A stretch of DNA of 7,544 nt, taken from the NCBI GenBank assembly GCA_963977675.1, contig CAXBPY010000088.1, forward strand, positions 1 to 7,544. Reading direction: 5' to 3'. Position 1 is the first letter of the stretch. Every line of letters begins with the position of its first letter. The notes under the pieces were generated by a model that made no database searches, had not been told where the DNA came from, and saw only the letters and a program-made list of their open reading frames with translations. Source of the stretch: CAXBPY01 sp003455275 (GTDB taxonomy: Bacteria; Bacteroidota; Bacteroidia; Chitinophagales; UBA10324). This document shows positions 1 to 5,927 of this stretch, in pieces. The position numbers and the translations under genes are program-made.

Positions 1-329
1 AGCATCCATTCATTTTCTCCCAACCGATACACCAGCAGATCATCAACTATTCCGCCGGTTTCATTTGGCAAACAGGAATACTGAATTTTTTCGGTAACGA
101 GCTTCGCCGCATCGTTACTTGTTACCCGCTGTATGAGATCAATTGCTTTTTCCCCCTTCAGAATAAATTCACCCATGTGAGACACATCAAAAACACCGAT
201 ATGATTGCGGACACAATTGTGCTCGTCATTAATTCCGGTGTAAGAGATCGGCATATTGTAACCCGCAAATGGAGCCATCTTCGCTCCAAGCGCAATGTGT
301 AAGTGAGTGAATGGAGTATCTTTTATCAT
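1..329 (-). CDS. gcvT: Glycine cleavage system T protein (aminomethyltransferase), N-terminal part
   Basis: This is the start of the T-protein of the glycine cleavage system. It takes the aminomethyl group from the lipoylated H-protein, passes the one-carbon unit to tetrahydrofolate and releases ammonia, in the cytoplasm. Reading the minus strand from the ATG at 329-327 gives 109 complete codons before the window edge, about a third of the usual length of roughly 360 residues. Family-typical blocks are in order: GAKMAPFAGYNMPISY (residues 15-30), EHNCVR (36-41), GVFDVSHMGEF (45-55), VTSND (69-73) and GGIVDDLLVYR (92-102). The DVSHMG and GGIVDD stretches belong to the folate-binding fold. The start is well placed because the protein begins with the normal short T-protein N-terminus. 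The gene is divergent from the plus-strand block. The reading frame is intact and cut only by the window edge. Confidence 0.96.
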   Translation of the reverse strand, partial: MIKDTPFTHLHIALGAKMAPFAGYNMPISYTGINDEHNCVRNHIGVFDVSHMGEFILKGEKAIDLIQRVTSNDAAKLVTEKIQYSCLPNETGGIVDDLLVYRLGENEWM

Positions 330-337
330 AAGGGCGG

Positions 338-345
338 CGAATATA
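338..345 (-). promoter_or_regulatory. Candidate -7 promoter element for gcvT
   Basis: On the minus strand the sequence TATATTCG lies 8 bases before the gcvT ATG. It matches the Bacteroidota -7 consensus TAnnTTTG at all but one defined position. If used, it would give a very short or nearly absent 5' leader. I do not see a clear TTTG -33 element at the usual distance of about 19-21 bases, so this is tentative. Confidence 0.35.
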
Positions 346-526
346 GCAGCAGAGGGAAGACGGGGGGCTGAAGATGATTCAGTTGCTTTAATTAATCACA
401 ACATATTTTAAAACTGAAACCCTATCCTTTCGCCCTACACTTATGCTACTGAAATTAAATTTTCTTTTGCCTTCTGTCATGCAACTGTAATTTTTTGAAA
501 TGAATTACAACGGTAATTGAGAAATG

Positions 527-534
527 TATTTTTA
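527..534 (+). promoter_or_regulatory. Candidate -7 promoter element for the DUF4340 gene
   Basis: TATTTTTA differs from the Bacteroidota TAnnTTTG consensus only in the last base and sits 6 bases before the ATG at 541. The nearest TTTG upstream (494-497) is 29 bases away, longer than the usual spacing, so the -33 half is not supported. The remainder of the divergent region 330-540 is AT-rich, with a run of six G at 362-367, and shows no RNA gene or convincing terminator. Confidence 0.3.
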
Positions 535-540
535 CCCCGG

Positions 541-1575
541 ATGAAAAAAAATTTTCTCTATCTCTTAGCTCTCCTTCTCCTTGGAGTTGCTGTCTGGTAT
601 TTTGTTTTCCGAAATAGCAACAGCACTATTTCTTTTAACGAAAAAAATTTTGCTGTTGAAGACACGGCAAGCATTGGAAAAATATTCATGGCCGGAATGA
701 ATGGCCAATCTGTTACACTCGACCGCAACGATGCCGGAACATGGCTCGTTAACAATAAATACCCGGCACGAAAAGATGCGATGGAGATTCTACTTACTAC
801 TATTAAAAACCTCAGTATAAAATATCCTGTGCCGGAGGCTGCCCGCAATTCAATATTAAAAAACATGGCAACCAAAAACACAAAAGTGGAGATCTATAAT
901 CTGCATGACGAGCTCATTGCTTCATATTATGTCGGTGAGGGAACCAACGATAATAACGGTACCTATATGAAAACAATTGAAGGAGATAATCCATATGTGG
1001 TTACCATCCCTGGCTTTCGTGGCGTTCTAACTGTCCGTTATGTAACAGATGCAGAGGATCTGCGTGATCGCAGCATTTTCAATTTGCCATTGAATCAGAT
1101 CAGCGAGGTGACTACTCACTATTTTGGAAAGGAAGACAGCAGTTTCAGTTTGCATGTTTACGGAGTTGATTCTTTCAGTGTGATGAATTATAAAAACCGG
1201 CAAACCATTAATCCTTCACTGATAAATAAAGATAAAGTAGGCGCATACTTAATTCTTTTCCGGTTCACGAATGCCGAGGCCTTTGAAAATACAAACAAGA
1301 ACAAGGACAGCATTCTTCTTCAGCAGCCATTTTGCGAAATCACCGCAACAGATGTAAAGGGAAATAAATATTCAGCCCTTTGTTATTACAAGCCGTTAGA
1401 TCAATCTTCACTTCAACAATTTTCAAATGATGGCCAGCCGCTGGAACATGATACTGATCACTACTATGCACTCATCAACAGCGGAAAAGATTTTGTGCTT
1501 ATTCAGCAATTCCATTTCGGAAGGTTGTTTCAGAAAATAAATTTCTTCTATCGAAAATCTTCTGACAGAAAATAG
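541..1575 (+). CDS. Membrane-anchored DUF4340 domain protein
   Basis: The product (344 residues) has a lysine-rich N-terminus, one hydrophobic helix at about residues 5-23, and then a soluble, presumably extracytoplasmic body. It resembles DUF4340 proteins: the block GTWLVNNKYPARKDAM (66-81) followed by an amphipathic stretch, the strand-like YYVGEGTND (129-136), a TYMK...YVVTIPGF stretch (141-159), and LRDRSIFNL (174-182). DUF4340 proteins have no established biochemical activity; many are encoded next to gliding-type (GldF/GldG-like) ABC transporter genes, but none is adjacent here. I chose the ATG at 541, followed by two lysine codons, because it gives a normal membrane anchor. The frame is also open from a TTG at 517, but that would add eight residues and cover the probable promoter. 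The terC-family gene starts 21 bases after the stop, so co-transcription is likely. The domain call is by recognition of pattern, not by search. Confidence 0.75.
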   Translation: MKKNFLYLLALLLLGVAVWYFVFRNSNSTISFNEKNFAVEDTASIGKIFMAGMNGQSVTLDRNDAGTWLVNNKYPARKDAMEILLTTIKNLSIKYPVPEAARNSILKNMATKNTKVEIYNLHDELIASYYVGEGTNDNNGTYMKTIEGDNPYVVTIPGFRGVLTVRYVTDAEDLRDRSIFNLPLNQISEVTTHYFGKEDSSFSLHVYGVDSFSVMNYKNRQTINPSLINKDKVGAYLILFRFTNAEAFENTNKNKDSILLQQPFCEITATDVKGNKYSALCYYKPLDQSSLQQFSNDGQPLEHDTDHYYALINSGKDFVLIQQFHFGRLFQKINFFYRKSSDRK

Positions 1576-1596
1576 TTTATTCGCCAATAGAATTAT

Positions 1597-2556
1597 ATGA
1601 CTGATTTGTTAAAAGATATTGGCCCCGACGGGCTTCTCTACTGCATATTCATTGTCGTGATTGTGGTTTCTCTGATGCTCGACCTCGGCATTTTCCGAAA
1701 ACCGAAGGAACTTAGTTACTCCAGTGCCGCTATACAGTCACTGATATGGGTTTCGCTGGCACTCGCGTTTGGTGCACTCATCTATTTTGAAGAAGGTGTA
1801 AACGGTAAAGAGTATGCGTTACAATATATTTCTGCTTACCTGATGGAATACTCACTGAGCATTGATAACATTTTTGTCTTTGTGCTCATTCTTACTTTCT
1901 TCAAAGTATCGAAAGAACATTACCACAAGGTTTTGTTTTGGGGAATCCTCGGCGCCATTGTGTTCCGCATCATTTTTATTCTGGTGGGAATAGTAGTTGT
2001 AGAAAAATTTCACTGGGTACTTTATGGTTTCGGGGTGATACTGATTTACACCGGATACAAAATCCTGATGAGCGGCAGCGAACCCGAAGTGCATCCTGAT
2101 CAGAATATCATTTACAAGTTCATGAAAAAGTATTTCAATATTTTGCCTGAAGAAGGCGGCGGAAAATTTGTGATTCGCCGCGACGGAAAAAAATATTACA
2201 GCATCTTGTTTATGGTGGTGGCAGTTCTTGCGGGAACCGATCTTGTGTTTGCGATTGACAGCATACCTGCAGCCTTTTCTATTTCACAACATCGCATGGT
2301 GGTACTCACTTCCAACATTTTTGCGGTGCTCGGTTTGCGTGCTATGTTCTTCCTTCTTATGGGCGCTGTCAATAAATTCGATTATCTGCAACAGGGAATT
2401 TCATTTGTACTCATGTTCATTGGAATCAAAATGCTCATCGAAATATTTGACTGGCACATTCCTACCGAACTTTCTCTCGGCATCATCATCCTGATGCTCG
2501 GTTCAGCTATTGTGCTCTCCCTGCTGAAAACAAAAGGTGGAAAGCTGGAAGAGTGA
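1597..2556 (+). CDS. TerC/Alx-family integral membrane protein
   Basis: This 319-residue protein belongs to the TerC family. Members of this family (Alx, TerC, the Bacillus MeeF/MeeY proteins) are linked to manganese export, metal homeostasis or tellurite resistance. About nine hydrophobic helices are visible, near residues 13-29, 46-64, 80-103, 112-134, 138-158, 202-222, 232-256, 265-282 and 292-310. The acidic signatures typical of the family lie within helices: E84 and D90 in EYSLSIDN (84-91), and D215 and D221 in TDLVFAIDSIPA (214-225). A hydrophilic loop (about 160-200) separates the two halves, as in the longer Alx-like members. The start ATG lies 21 bases after the DUF4340 stop, leaving no room for a yybP-ykoY manganese riboswitch, which precedes some relatives. 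Family membership is certain. The ion transported here is inferred. Confidence 0.93.
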   Translation: MTDLLKDIGPDGLLYCIFIVVIVVSLMLDLGIFRKPKELSYSSAAIQSLIWVSLALAFGALIYFEEGVNGKEYALQYISAYLMEYSLSIDNIFVFVLILTFFKVSKEHYHKVLFWGILGAIVFRIIFILVGIVVVEKFHWVLYGFGVILIYTGYKILMSGSEPEVHPDQNIIYKFMKKYFNILPEEGGGKFVIRRDGKKYYSILFMVVAVLAGTDLVFAIDSIPAAFSISQHRMVVLTSNIFAVLGLRAMFFLLMGAVNKFDYLQQGISFVLMFIGIKMLIEIFDWHIPTELSLGIIILMLGSAIVLSLLKTKGGKLEE

Positions 2557-2590
2557 CCGCTTTAATTAATTCTGTTTTTATTTTTTTTTA

Positions 2591-2620
2591 TTGACTTACA
2601 TCAAGCCTCAAATTATTTTC
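2591..2620 (+). promoter_or_regulatory. Candidate -33/-7 promoter upstream of the GNAT-like gene
   Basis: TTG at 2591-2593 and TTATTTTC at 2613-2620 are 19 bases apart, the spacing expected for Bacteroidota -33 (TTTG) and -7 (TAnnTTTG) elements, though both halves are imperfect. They follow a T-rich stretch (about 2575-2590) after the TerC stop codon. A start here would give a leader of about 30 bases. It competes with the second candidate at 2643-2650. Confidence 0.3.
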
Positions 2621-2642
2621 AATGAATAATCTTGTGCTTAAA

Positions 2643-2650
2643 TTATTTTG
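2643..2650 (+). promoter_or_regulatory. Alternative -7 element just before the GNAT-like gene
   Basis: TTATTTTG ends 5 bases before the ATG at 2656. It matches TAnnTTTG except for the second base and repeats the sequence AAATTATTTT found 30 bases upstream. Its position relative to the start codon mirrors the candidates before gcvT and the DUF4340 gene. No good -33 element is seen at the expected distance. Confidence 0.3.
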
Positions 2651-2655
2651 CACCC

Positions 2656-3774
2656 ATGAGCATCACTGTACGAGAAGCAACTACTGCAACTGACTTAAAA
2701 ACTTTTGCAAAGCTTCCGTTCTCACTCTACAAGGGAAATAAATTTTGGGTGCCCCCAATGATTGATGATGAAATAAAATCATTGATGCCTTCAGCCAATC
2801 CCGCTTTCAAATTTTGTAAAGCGAAATTCTGGCTTGCGTTTAAAGACGGAAAATGTGTAGGAAGAATCGGCTGCATCATTAATCAATTGGACATTGAGAA
2901 GACCGGAAAGAAAATGGCGCGTTTCAGCCGAACAGAATTTATTGATGATGCAGAAGTAGTGAAAGCGCTATTCGATGTGGCAGAAAAGTGGGCGCGCGAG
3001 CAGGGCATGGAAGGAATTCACGGTCCGCTTGGGTTTACGAATCTCGATCATCAGGCAATGTTGGTAGAAGGTTTCGACCATCTTCCTTCCATCGCTTCGG
3101 AATATCACTTGCCATATTATCAAAAGCAAGTAGAGCGACTCGGTTATGAAAAAGAAATTGACTGGGTGGAATTTCGTTTGACTATTCAGGCAGTTCCTGA
3201 GAAGGCAATGCGATTGAATGAAGTAATCAAGCAGCGCTTCGGTTTGAAGGTCATTACTTTCAAAAACAAGAGTGAGATGGTTCCTTACTCGAAAAAAATT
3301 TTCGATCTGCTCAATACTGCTTTCGCTGATTTGTTCAGCATGGTGGCGCTGAGTGATGATATGATTCAATTCTACATCAAGAAATATTTCAACATGTTGA
3401 ATCCTGAATTCATAAAGGTGATTGAAAAAGATGGAGAGGTAGTTGGATTCATAATTGGTTTGCCTTCGCTCAGTGAAGCAATGCAAAAAGCAAAAGGAAA
3501 ACTATTGCCTTTCGGTTGGTGGCACTTGATGAAGGCGCTGAAAAATCCTTCCGTGGTTGATTTGCTTCTCACCGGCATTCATCCAAAGTATCAGGGGCAG
3601 GGAGTTCCGGCGCTCCTGATTACCGAGTTGCAACAAACCATGATTGCGAAAGGAGTGAAGTATGCGGAGACAACCGGTATCATCGAGACCAATCAAAAAG
3701 CAATTCAGGTTTGGCAGAACTACGAACACATTCAGCACAAGCGGAAGCGGTGTTACATTAAAATGTTTGCGTAG
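2656..3774 (+). CDS. Large GNAT-like acetyltransferase family protein of unknown substrate
   Basis: This 372-residue soluble protein matches a conserved Bacteroidota family annotated variously as N-acetyltransferase or simply hypothetical. The N-terminal half has YKGNKFWVPPMIDDE (25-39), FKDGKCVGRIG (62-72), IDDAE (96-100) and IHGPLGF (121-127). The C-terminal half has VIEKDGEVVGFIIGLPS (255-271) followed by IHPKYQGQGVPALL (308-321). The last block resembles the Q/R-x-x-G-x-G/A pyrophosphate loop that binds acetyl-CoA in GNAT enzymes. The two D/E-D-G-x-x-V-G strands suggest tandem GNAT folds, with only the second retaining a clear cofactor loop. I use the ATG at 2656, since extending to the TTG at 2632 would place the likely promoter inside the gene. 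The gene stands 99 bases after the TerC stop. Substrate and pathway cannot be told from sequence or neighbours. Confidence 0.8.
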   Translation: MSITVREATTATDLKTFAKLPFSLYKGNKFWVPPMIDDEIKSLMPSANPAFKFCKAKFWLAFKDGKCVGRIGCIINQLDIEKTGKKMARFSRTEFIDDAEVVKALFDVAEKWAREQGMEGIHGPLGFTNLDHQAMLVEGFDHLPSIASEYHLPYYQKQVERLGYEKEIDWVEFRLTIQAVPEKAMRLNEVIKQRFGLKVITFKNKSEMVPYSKKIFDLLNTAFADLFSMVALSDDMIQFYIKKYFNMLNPEFIKVIEKDGEVVGFIIGLPSLSEAMQKAKGKLLPFGWWHLMKALKNPSVVDLLLTGIHPKYQGQGVPALLITELQQTMIAKGVKYAETTGIIETNQKAIQVWQNYEHIQHKRKRCYIKMFA

Positions 3775-3776
3775 TG

Positions 3777-3804
3777 GTTATTCGTTACTTGTTATCCGTT
3801 ATTA
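3777..3804 (+). repeat. Four tandem heptanucleotide units, GTTAYYN-like
   Basis: Four consecutive 7-base units follow the GNAT-like stop codon by two bases: GTTATTC, GTTACTT, GTTATCC and GTTATTA. All keep GTTA and differ only in the last three bases. Two further units (GTTATCA and GTTATTC) occur on the opposite strand at 3872-3885, so this array and the distal copy form an inverted pair. Confidence 0.75.
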
Positions 3805-3887
3805 GTAAACTTCAATATTGATTTTAAAATTTTGATAGTGAAGAATATTCATGAATGAAAAAGTTGCACACGAATAACTGATAACAA
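3789..3887. repeat. Imperfect inverted repeat spanning the intergenic region before the glycosyltransferase gene
   Basis: The 17 bases at 3789-3805 (TTGTTATCCGTTATTAG) match the reverse complement of 3871-3887 at 15 of 17 positions, with 65 bases between. The arms are built from the heptamer units. The interval is AT-rich and includes the short palindromes ATTTTAAAAT (3821-3830), GAATATTC (3843-3850) and TTCATGAA (3848-3855). No run of T follows the second arm, so it is not a classical terminator. A role in transcript 3'-end protection, or a mobile-repeat origin, is possible but unproven. Confidence 0.6.
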
Positions 3888-3893
3888 TCTCTC

Positions 3894-5036
3894 ATGCAAA
3901 AGCTCAACATTGTATTACTGGGTTCTGCGCATCCGTTGCGTGGCGGACTTGCTACATACAATGAACGACTCGCTAAAGCATTGCAGGATGCAGGTCATGA
4001 AGTGATGATTTACAGTTTCAGTTTGCAGTATCCATCATTTCTCTTTCCGGGGAAGTCACAATTCAGTAGTGATACAGCGCCACAAGATTTGAAGATTGTG
4101 ACGAAAGTAAATTCAATCAATCCGCTCAATTGGATTTCCGTTGGCAATGAATTGAAGAAACTAAAACCGGATTTAATCATTGTGAAATTCTGGTTGCCGT
4201 TCATGGGTCCTTGTTTCGGCACCATTCTGCGCAGAGCCAAAAAGAACCGTCACACAAAAGTTATTTCGATCCTCGACAACATTATTCCTCACGAAAAAAG
4301 ATTTGGCGACACGGCATTCACAAAATATTTCGTGAAGCCTGTAGATGCATTCATCAGCATGAGTTCAAGCGTGAAAGATGATTTGAAGAAGTTTAACACC
4401 ACAAAACCTTCCGTGCTGCAGCCGCATCCGCTCTATGATAATTTCGGAGAAAAAGTTTCGAAAGAAATTGCATTGAAGAAATTGAATCTATCTCCTGATT
4501 TCAGTTACATTTTATTTTTTGGTTTCATCCGCAAATACAAGGGACTCGATTTGTTGCTCGATGCAATGAATGATGAGCGGATAAAAAATCTTCCGCTCAA
4601 ACTGATTATCGCCGGAGAGTTTTATGAAGACAGCAAACCCTACTTAGAACAAATTGAAAAACTAAACCTGAAAGAGCGTGTTGTGCTCGCCACTGATTTT
4701 ATTCTGAATGAAAAAGTAAAATACTATTTCTCCGCTGCTGATTTAGTGGTGCAGCCGTATCGTCACGCTACGCAGAGCGGAGTTACCCAAGTCGCTTATC
4801 AGTTTGATGTGCCTATGGTGGTGACGAATGTTGGAGGGCTTGCAGAAATTGTCGCCGATGGAAAGAGTGGATTCGTAGTTCCGCCGGATTCAAATTCCAT
4901 TGCTGACGCAATCGCAAAATCTTTTTCTCCCGAAATAATTTCTCAACTGAACGAAGGAGTGAAACAGGAAAAGAAAAAATTCACATGGAGCGCTATGGTG
5001 AATGCAATTGAAGAATTATTTGAAAAGGTGAAATGA
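3894..5036 (+). CDS. Glycosyltransferase, GT-B fold, family 4 type
   Basis: The 380-residue product is a GT-B glycosyltransferase of the GT4/Glycos_transf_1 type. Such enzymes transfer a sugar from a nucleotide-sugar donor to a glycan or lipid acceptor on the cytoplasmic side. The N-terminal Rossmann domain starts with LNIVLLGSAHPLRGGLATY (4-22), whose GGLA loop is the usual glycine-rich acceptor-side motif. The C-terminal donor domain begins at ILFFGFIRKYKGLDLLLDAM (206-225), with R213 and K216 at the positions that normally contact the donor phosphates. VTNVGGLAEIV (310-320) closes the donor site. The usual E-x7-E motif is altered: the region reads ATQSGVTQVAYQFDVP (292-307), with glutamine near the first glutamate. 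There is no signal peptide or membrane helix. The start follows the GNAT gene by 119 bases, and the stop overlaps the Nudix start as ATGA. Donor and acceptor are unknown. Confidence 0.92.
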   Translation: MQKLNIVLLGSAHPLRGGLATYNERLAKALQDAGHEVMIYSFSLQYPSFLFPGKSQFSSDTAPQDLKIVTKVNSINPLNWISVGNELKKLKPDLIIVKFWLPFMGPCFGTILRRAKKNRHTKVISILDNIIPHEKRFGDTAFTKYFVKPVDAFISMSSSVKDDLKKFNTTKPSVLQPHPLYDNFGEKVSKEIALKKLNLSPDFSYILFFGFIRKYKGLDLLLDAMNDERIKNLPLKLIIAGEFYEDSKPYLEQIEKLNLKERVVLATDFILNEKVKYYFSAADLVVQPYRHATQSGVTQVAYQFDVPMVVTNVGGLAEIVADGKSGFVVPPDSNSIADAIAKSFSPEIISQLNEGVKQEKKKFTWSAMVNAIEELFEKVK

Positions 5037-5455
5037 ATTCCGCTCCTGAATTTTCTGTTGCTACTTGCTTGCTCTTCGATCGCAACAAAAAACTTTTGAT
5101 TTACCTGAGAGATAACAAAGCGGAAATTTCTTTTCCCAATCACTGGGATTTGTTCGGAGGAATTATTGAACCGAATGAAACTCCTGAGCAAGCATTGGTT
5201 CGTGAAGTGAAAGAGGAACTTGGAATTGAATTAAAGTCATTCAAAAAATTCCGGGAGTATGAATCGTTCACGATTGAAAAGCCGAACAGAAAATATGTTT
5301 TCTATTCTCAAATAAATTTTCTTCCTGAAGAGTTGACTTTGCATGAAGGACAAAAACTCACAAGCATTTCACTCAGTGAAAGAAAAAGTTTTCGCTTCGC
5401 AAATATTCTTGGAACCATCATTGATGATTTTGCGGGAGCAGAAATAAAATTCTGA
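5033..5455 (+). CDS. Nudix hydrolase
   Basis: This 140-residue protein is a single-domain Nudix hydrolase, expected to cleave a nucleoside diphosphate linked to another moiety using Mg2+ or Mn2+. The Nudix box G-x5-E-x7-R-E-U-x-E-E-x-G-U is complete: G43, E49, R57, E58, E61, E62, G64 and I65. R57 and the glutamates provide metal binding and catalysis. The preceding NHWDLFGGIIEP (36-47) and later LHEGQKL (103-109) fit the fold. Its ATG at 5033 overlaps the glycosyltransferase TGA by ATGA, indicating translational coupling. That pairing suggests a nucleotide-sugar or related substrate, but it does not prove it: the canonical box argues against a GDP-mannose mannosyl hydrolase, which has a modified one. 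Dinucleoside polyphosphate or oxidised-nucleotide hydrolysis remains possible. Its 3' end faces the DUF4293 gene with 21 bases between. Confidence 0.94.
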   Translation: MNSAPEFSVATCLLFDRNKKLLIYLRDNKAEISFPNHWDLFGGIIEPNETPEQALVREVKEELGIELKSFKKFREYESFTIEKPNRKYVFYSQINFLPEELTLHEGQKLTSISLSERKSFRFANILGTIIDDFAGAEIKF

Positions 5456-5476
5456 CAAGACATATTTTCTATTGGT

Positions 5477-5899
5477 TTATCTCAGCCGGTCCATACTGCG
5501 AACAATTGCTTCATCTTTTTTTATTCCGCGGATAGCAAGAAAGTTGAACAGCAGAACTAGTATTGGAAGCAGAGCGCCGATCTTTATTCCGGAAACAAGC
5601 ATGGAGAAATCTCCAACCTCAGACTGAAACACGAGAAAGAAAATAATGATGAACAACAGCGTCATCACGATGGACACATTGCAGAATGTAATCTGAAGTT
5701 TTCTTTTCTTAAATAGAAAGATGCTGATAAACTGAATCAAACCTGCAAGCGAAGCAATCAGCAGAAGATAAACCTGTGTCGCAGCACCCAGTTCATCCAT
5801 GCCGGGTGAATCTGCAGAACTCCATAATGGAAAATAAATATATAAACCAGTGATGATGGTGGCCAGCAAGAGCCAGATGGTTTGAATTCTTTGAAGCAT
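5477..5899 (-). CDS. DUF4293 family four-helix membrane protein
   Basis: This 140-residue inner-membrane protein is recognisable as DUF4293, a Bacteroidota family without known function. The N-terminus MLQRIQTIWLLLA runs straight into helix 1 (about 6-26). A short loop with charged and proline residues (27-41) follows, then helices at 42-63, 70-91 and 106-124. The cytoplasmic tail RGIKKDEAIVRSMDRLR (124-140) is the most family-specific part, including the closing D-R-L-R. Length and helix count are normal for the family. The ATG at 5899 begins the standard N-terminus. The gene lies 28 bases downstream of the ABC transporter stop on the same strand and may be read from it or from the TATTTTTA element in the gap. 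I know of no functional link between the two. Confidence 0.88.
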   Translation of the reverse strand: MLQRIQTIWLLLATIITGLYIYFPLWSSADSPGMDELGAATQVYLLLIASLAGLIQFISIFLFKKRKLQITFCNVSIVMTLLFIIIFFLVFQSEVGDFSMLVSGIKIGALLPILVLLFNFLAIRGIKKDEAIVRSMDRLR

Positions 5900-5914
5900 A
5901 ATTTTTTTGTTGTG

Positions 5915-5922
5915 TAAAAATA
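5915..5922 (-). promoter_or_regulatory. Candidate -7 element for the DUF4293 gene
   Basis: On the minus strand TATTTTTA occurs in the 28-base gap after the ABC transporter gene, 15 bases before the DUF4293 ATG. It is the same octamer as the one before the DUF4340 gene. No TTTG lies at the normal -33 spacing, and such A/T-rich words arise easily by chance. An independent promoter is therefore only a possibility. Confidence 0.2.
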
Positions 5923-5927
5923 ATCAG

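Noticed and set aside
111..130. The 13-base sequence TCGTTACTTGTTA inside gcvT also occurs in the heptamer array at 3782-3794.
   Set aside because: Within gcvT it encodes the conserved V-T-S-N-D segment, so its sequence is explained by coding constraint. The match is best read as chance.
385..396. GCTTTAATTAAT occurs here and again at 2559-2570 after the TerC stop.
   Set aside because: It is a 12-base, very AT-rich word in two AT-rich intergenic regions, with no wider similarity around the copies.
443..490. A 15-codon plus-strand reading frame in the divergent intergenic region.
   Set aside because: It is short, has no ribosome-binding or promoter support, and such frames are expected by chance. 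There is no sign of a leader peptide with regulatory codons.
1576..1596. A yybP-ykoY manganese riboswitch before the TerC-family gene.
   Set aside because: Only 21 bases separate the genes, far too short for the aptamer, and none of its motifs is visible.
2968..3486. A 172-codon minus-strand frame opposite the GNAT-like gene.
   Set aside because: It lies wholly within a well-supported gene on the other strand, and its translation shows no recognisable domain.
5439..5454. Hairpin CAGAA-loop-TTCTG at the convergent gene ends, considered as a bidirectional terminator.
   Set aside because: The stem is only five base pairs and AT-rich, it lies mostly inside the Nudix coding sequence, and no T-run follows on either strand.
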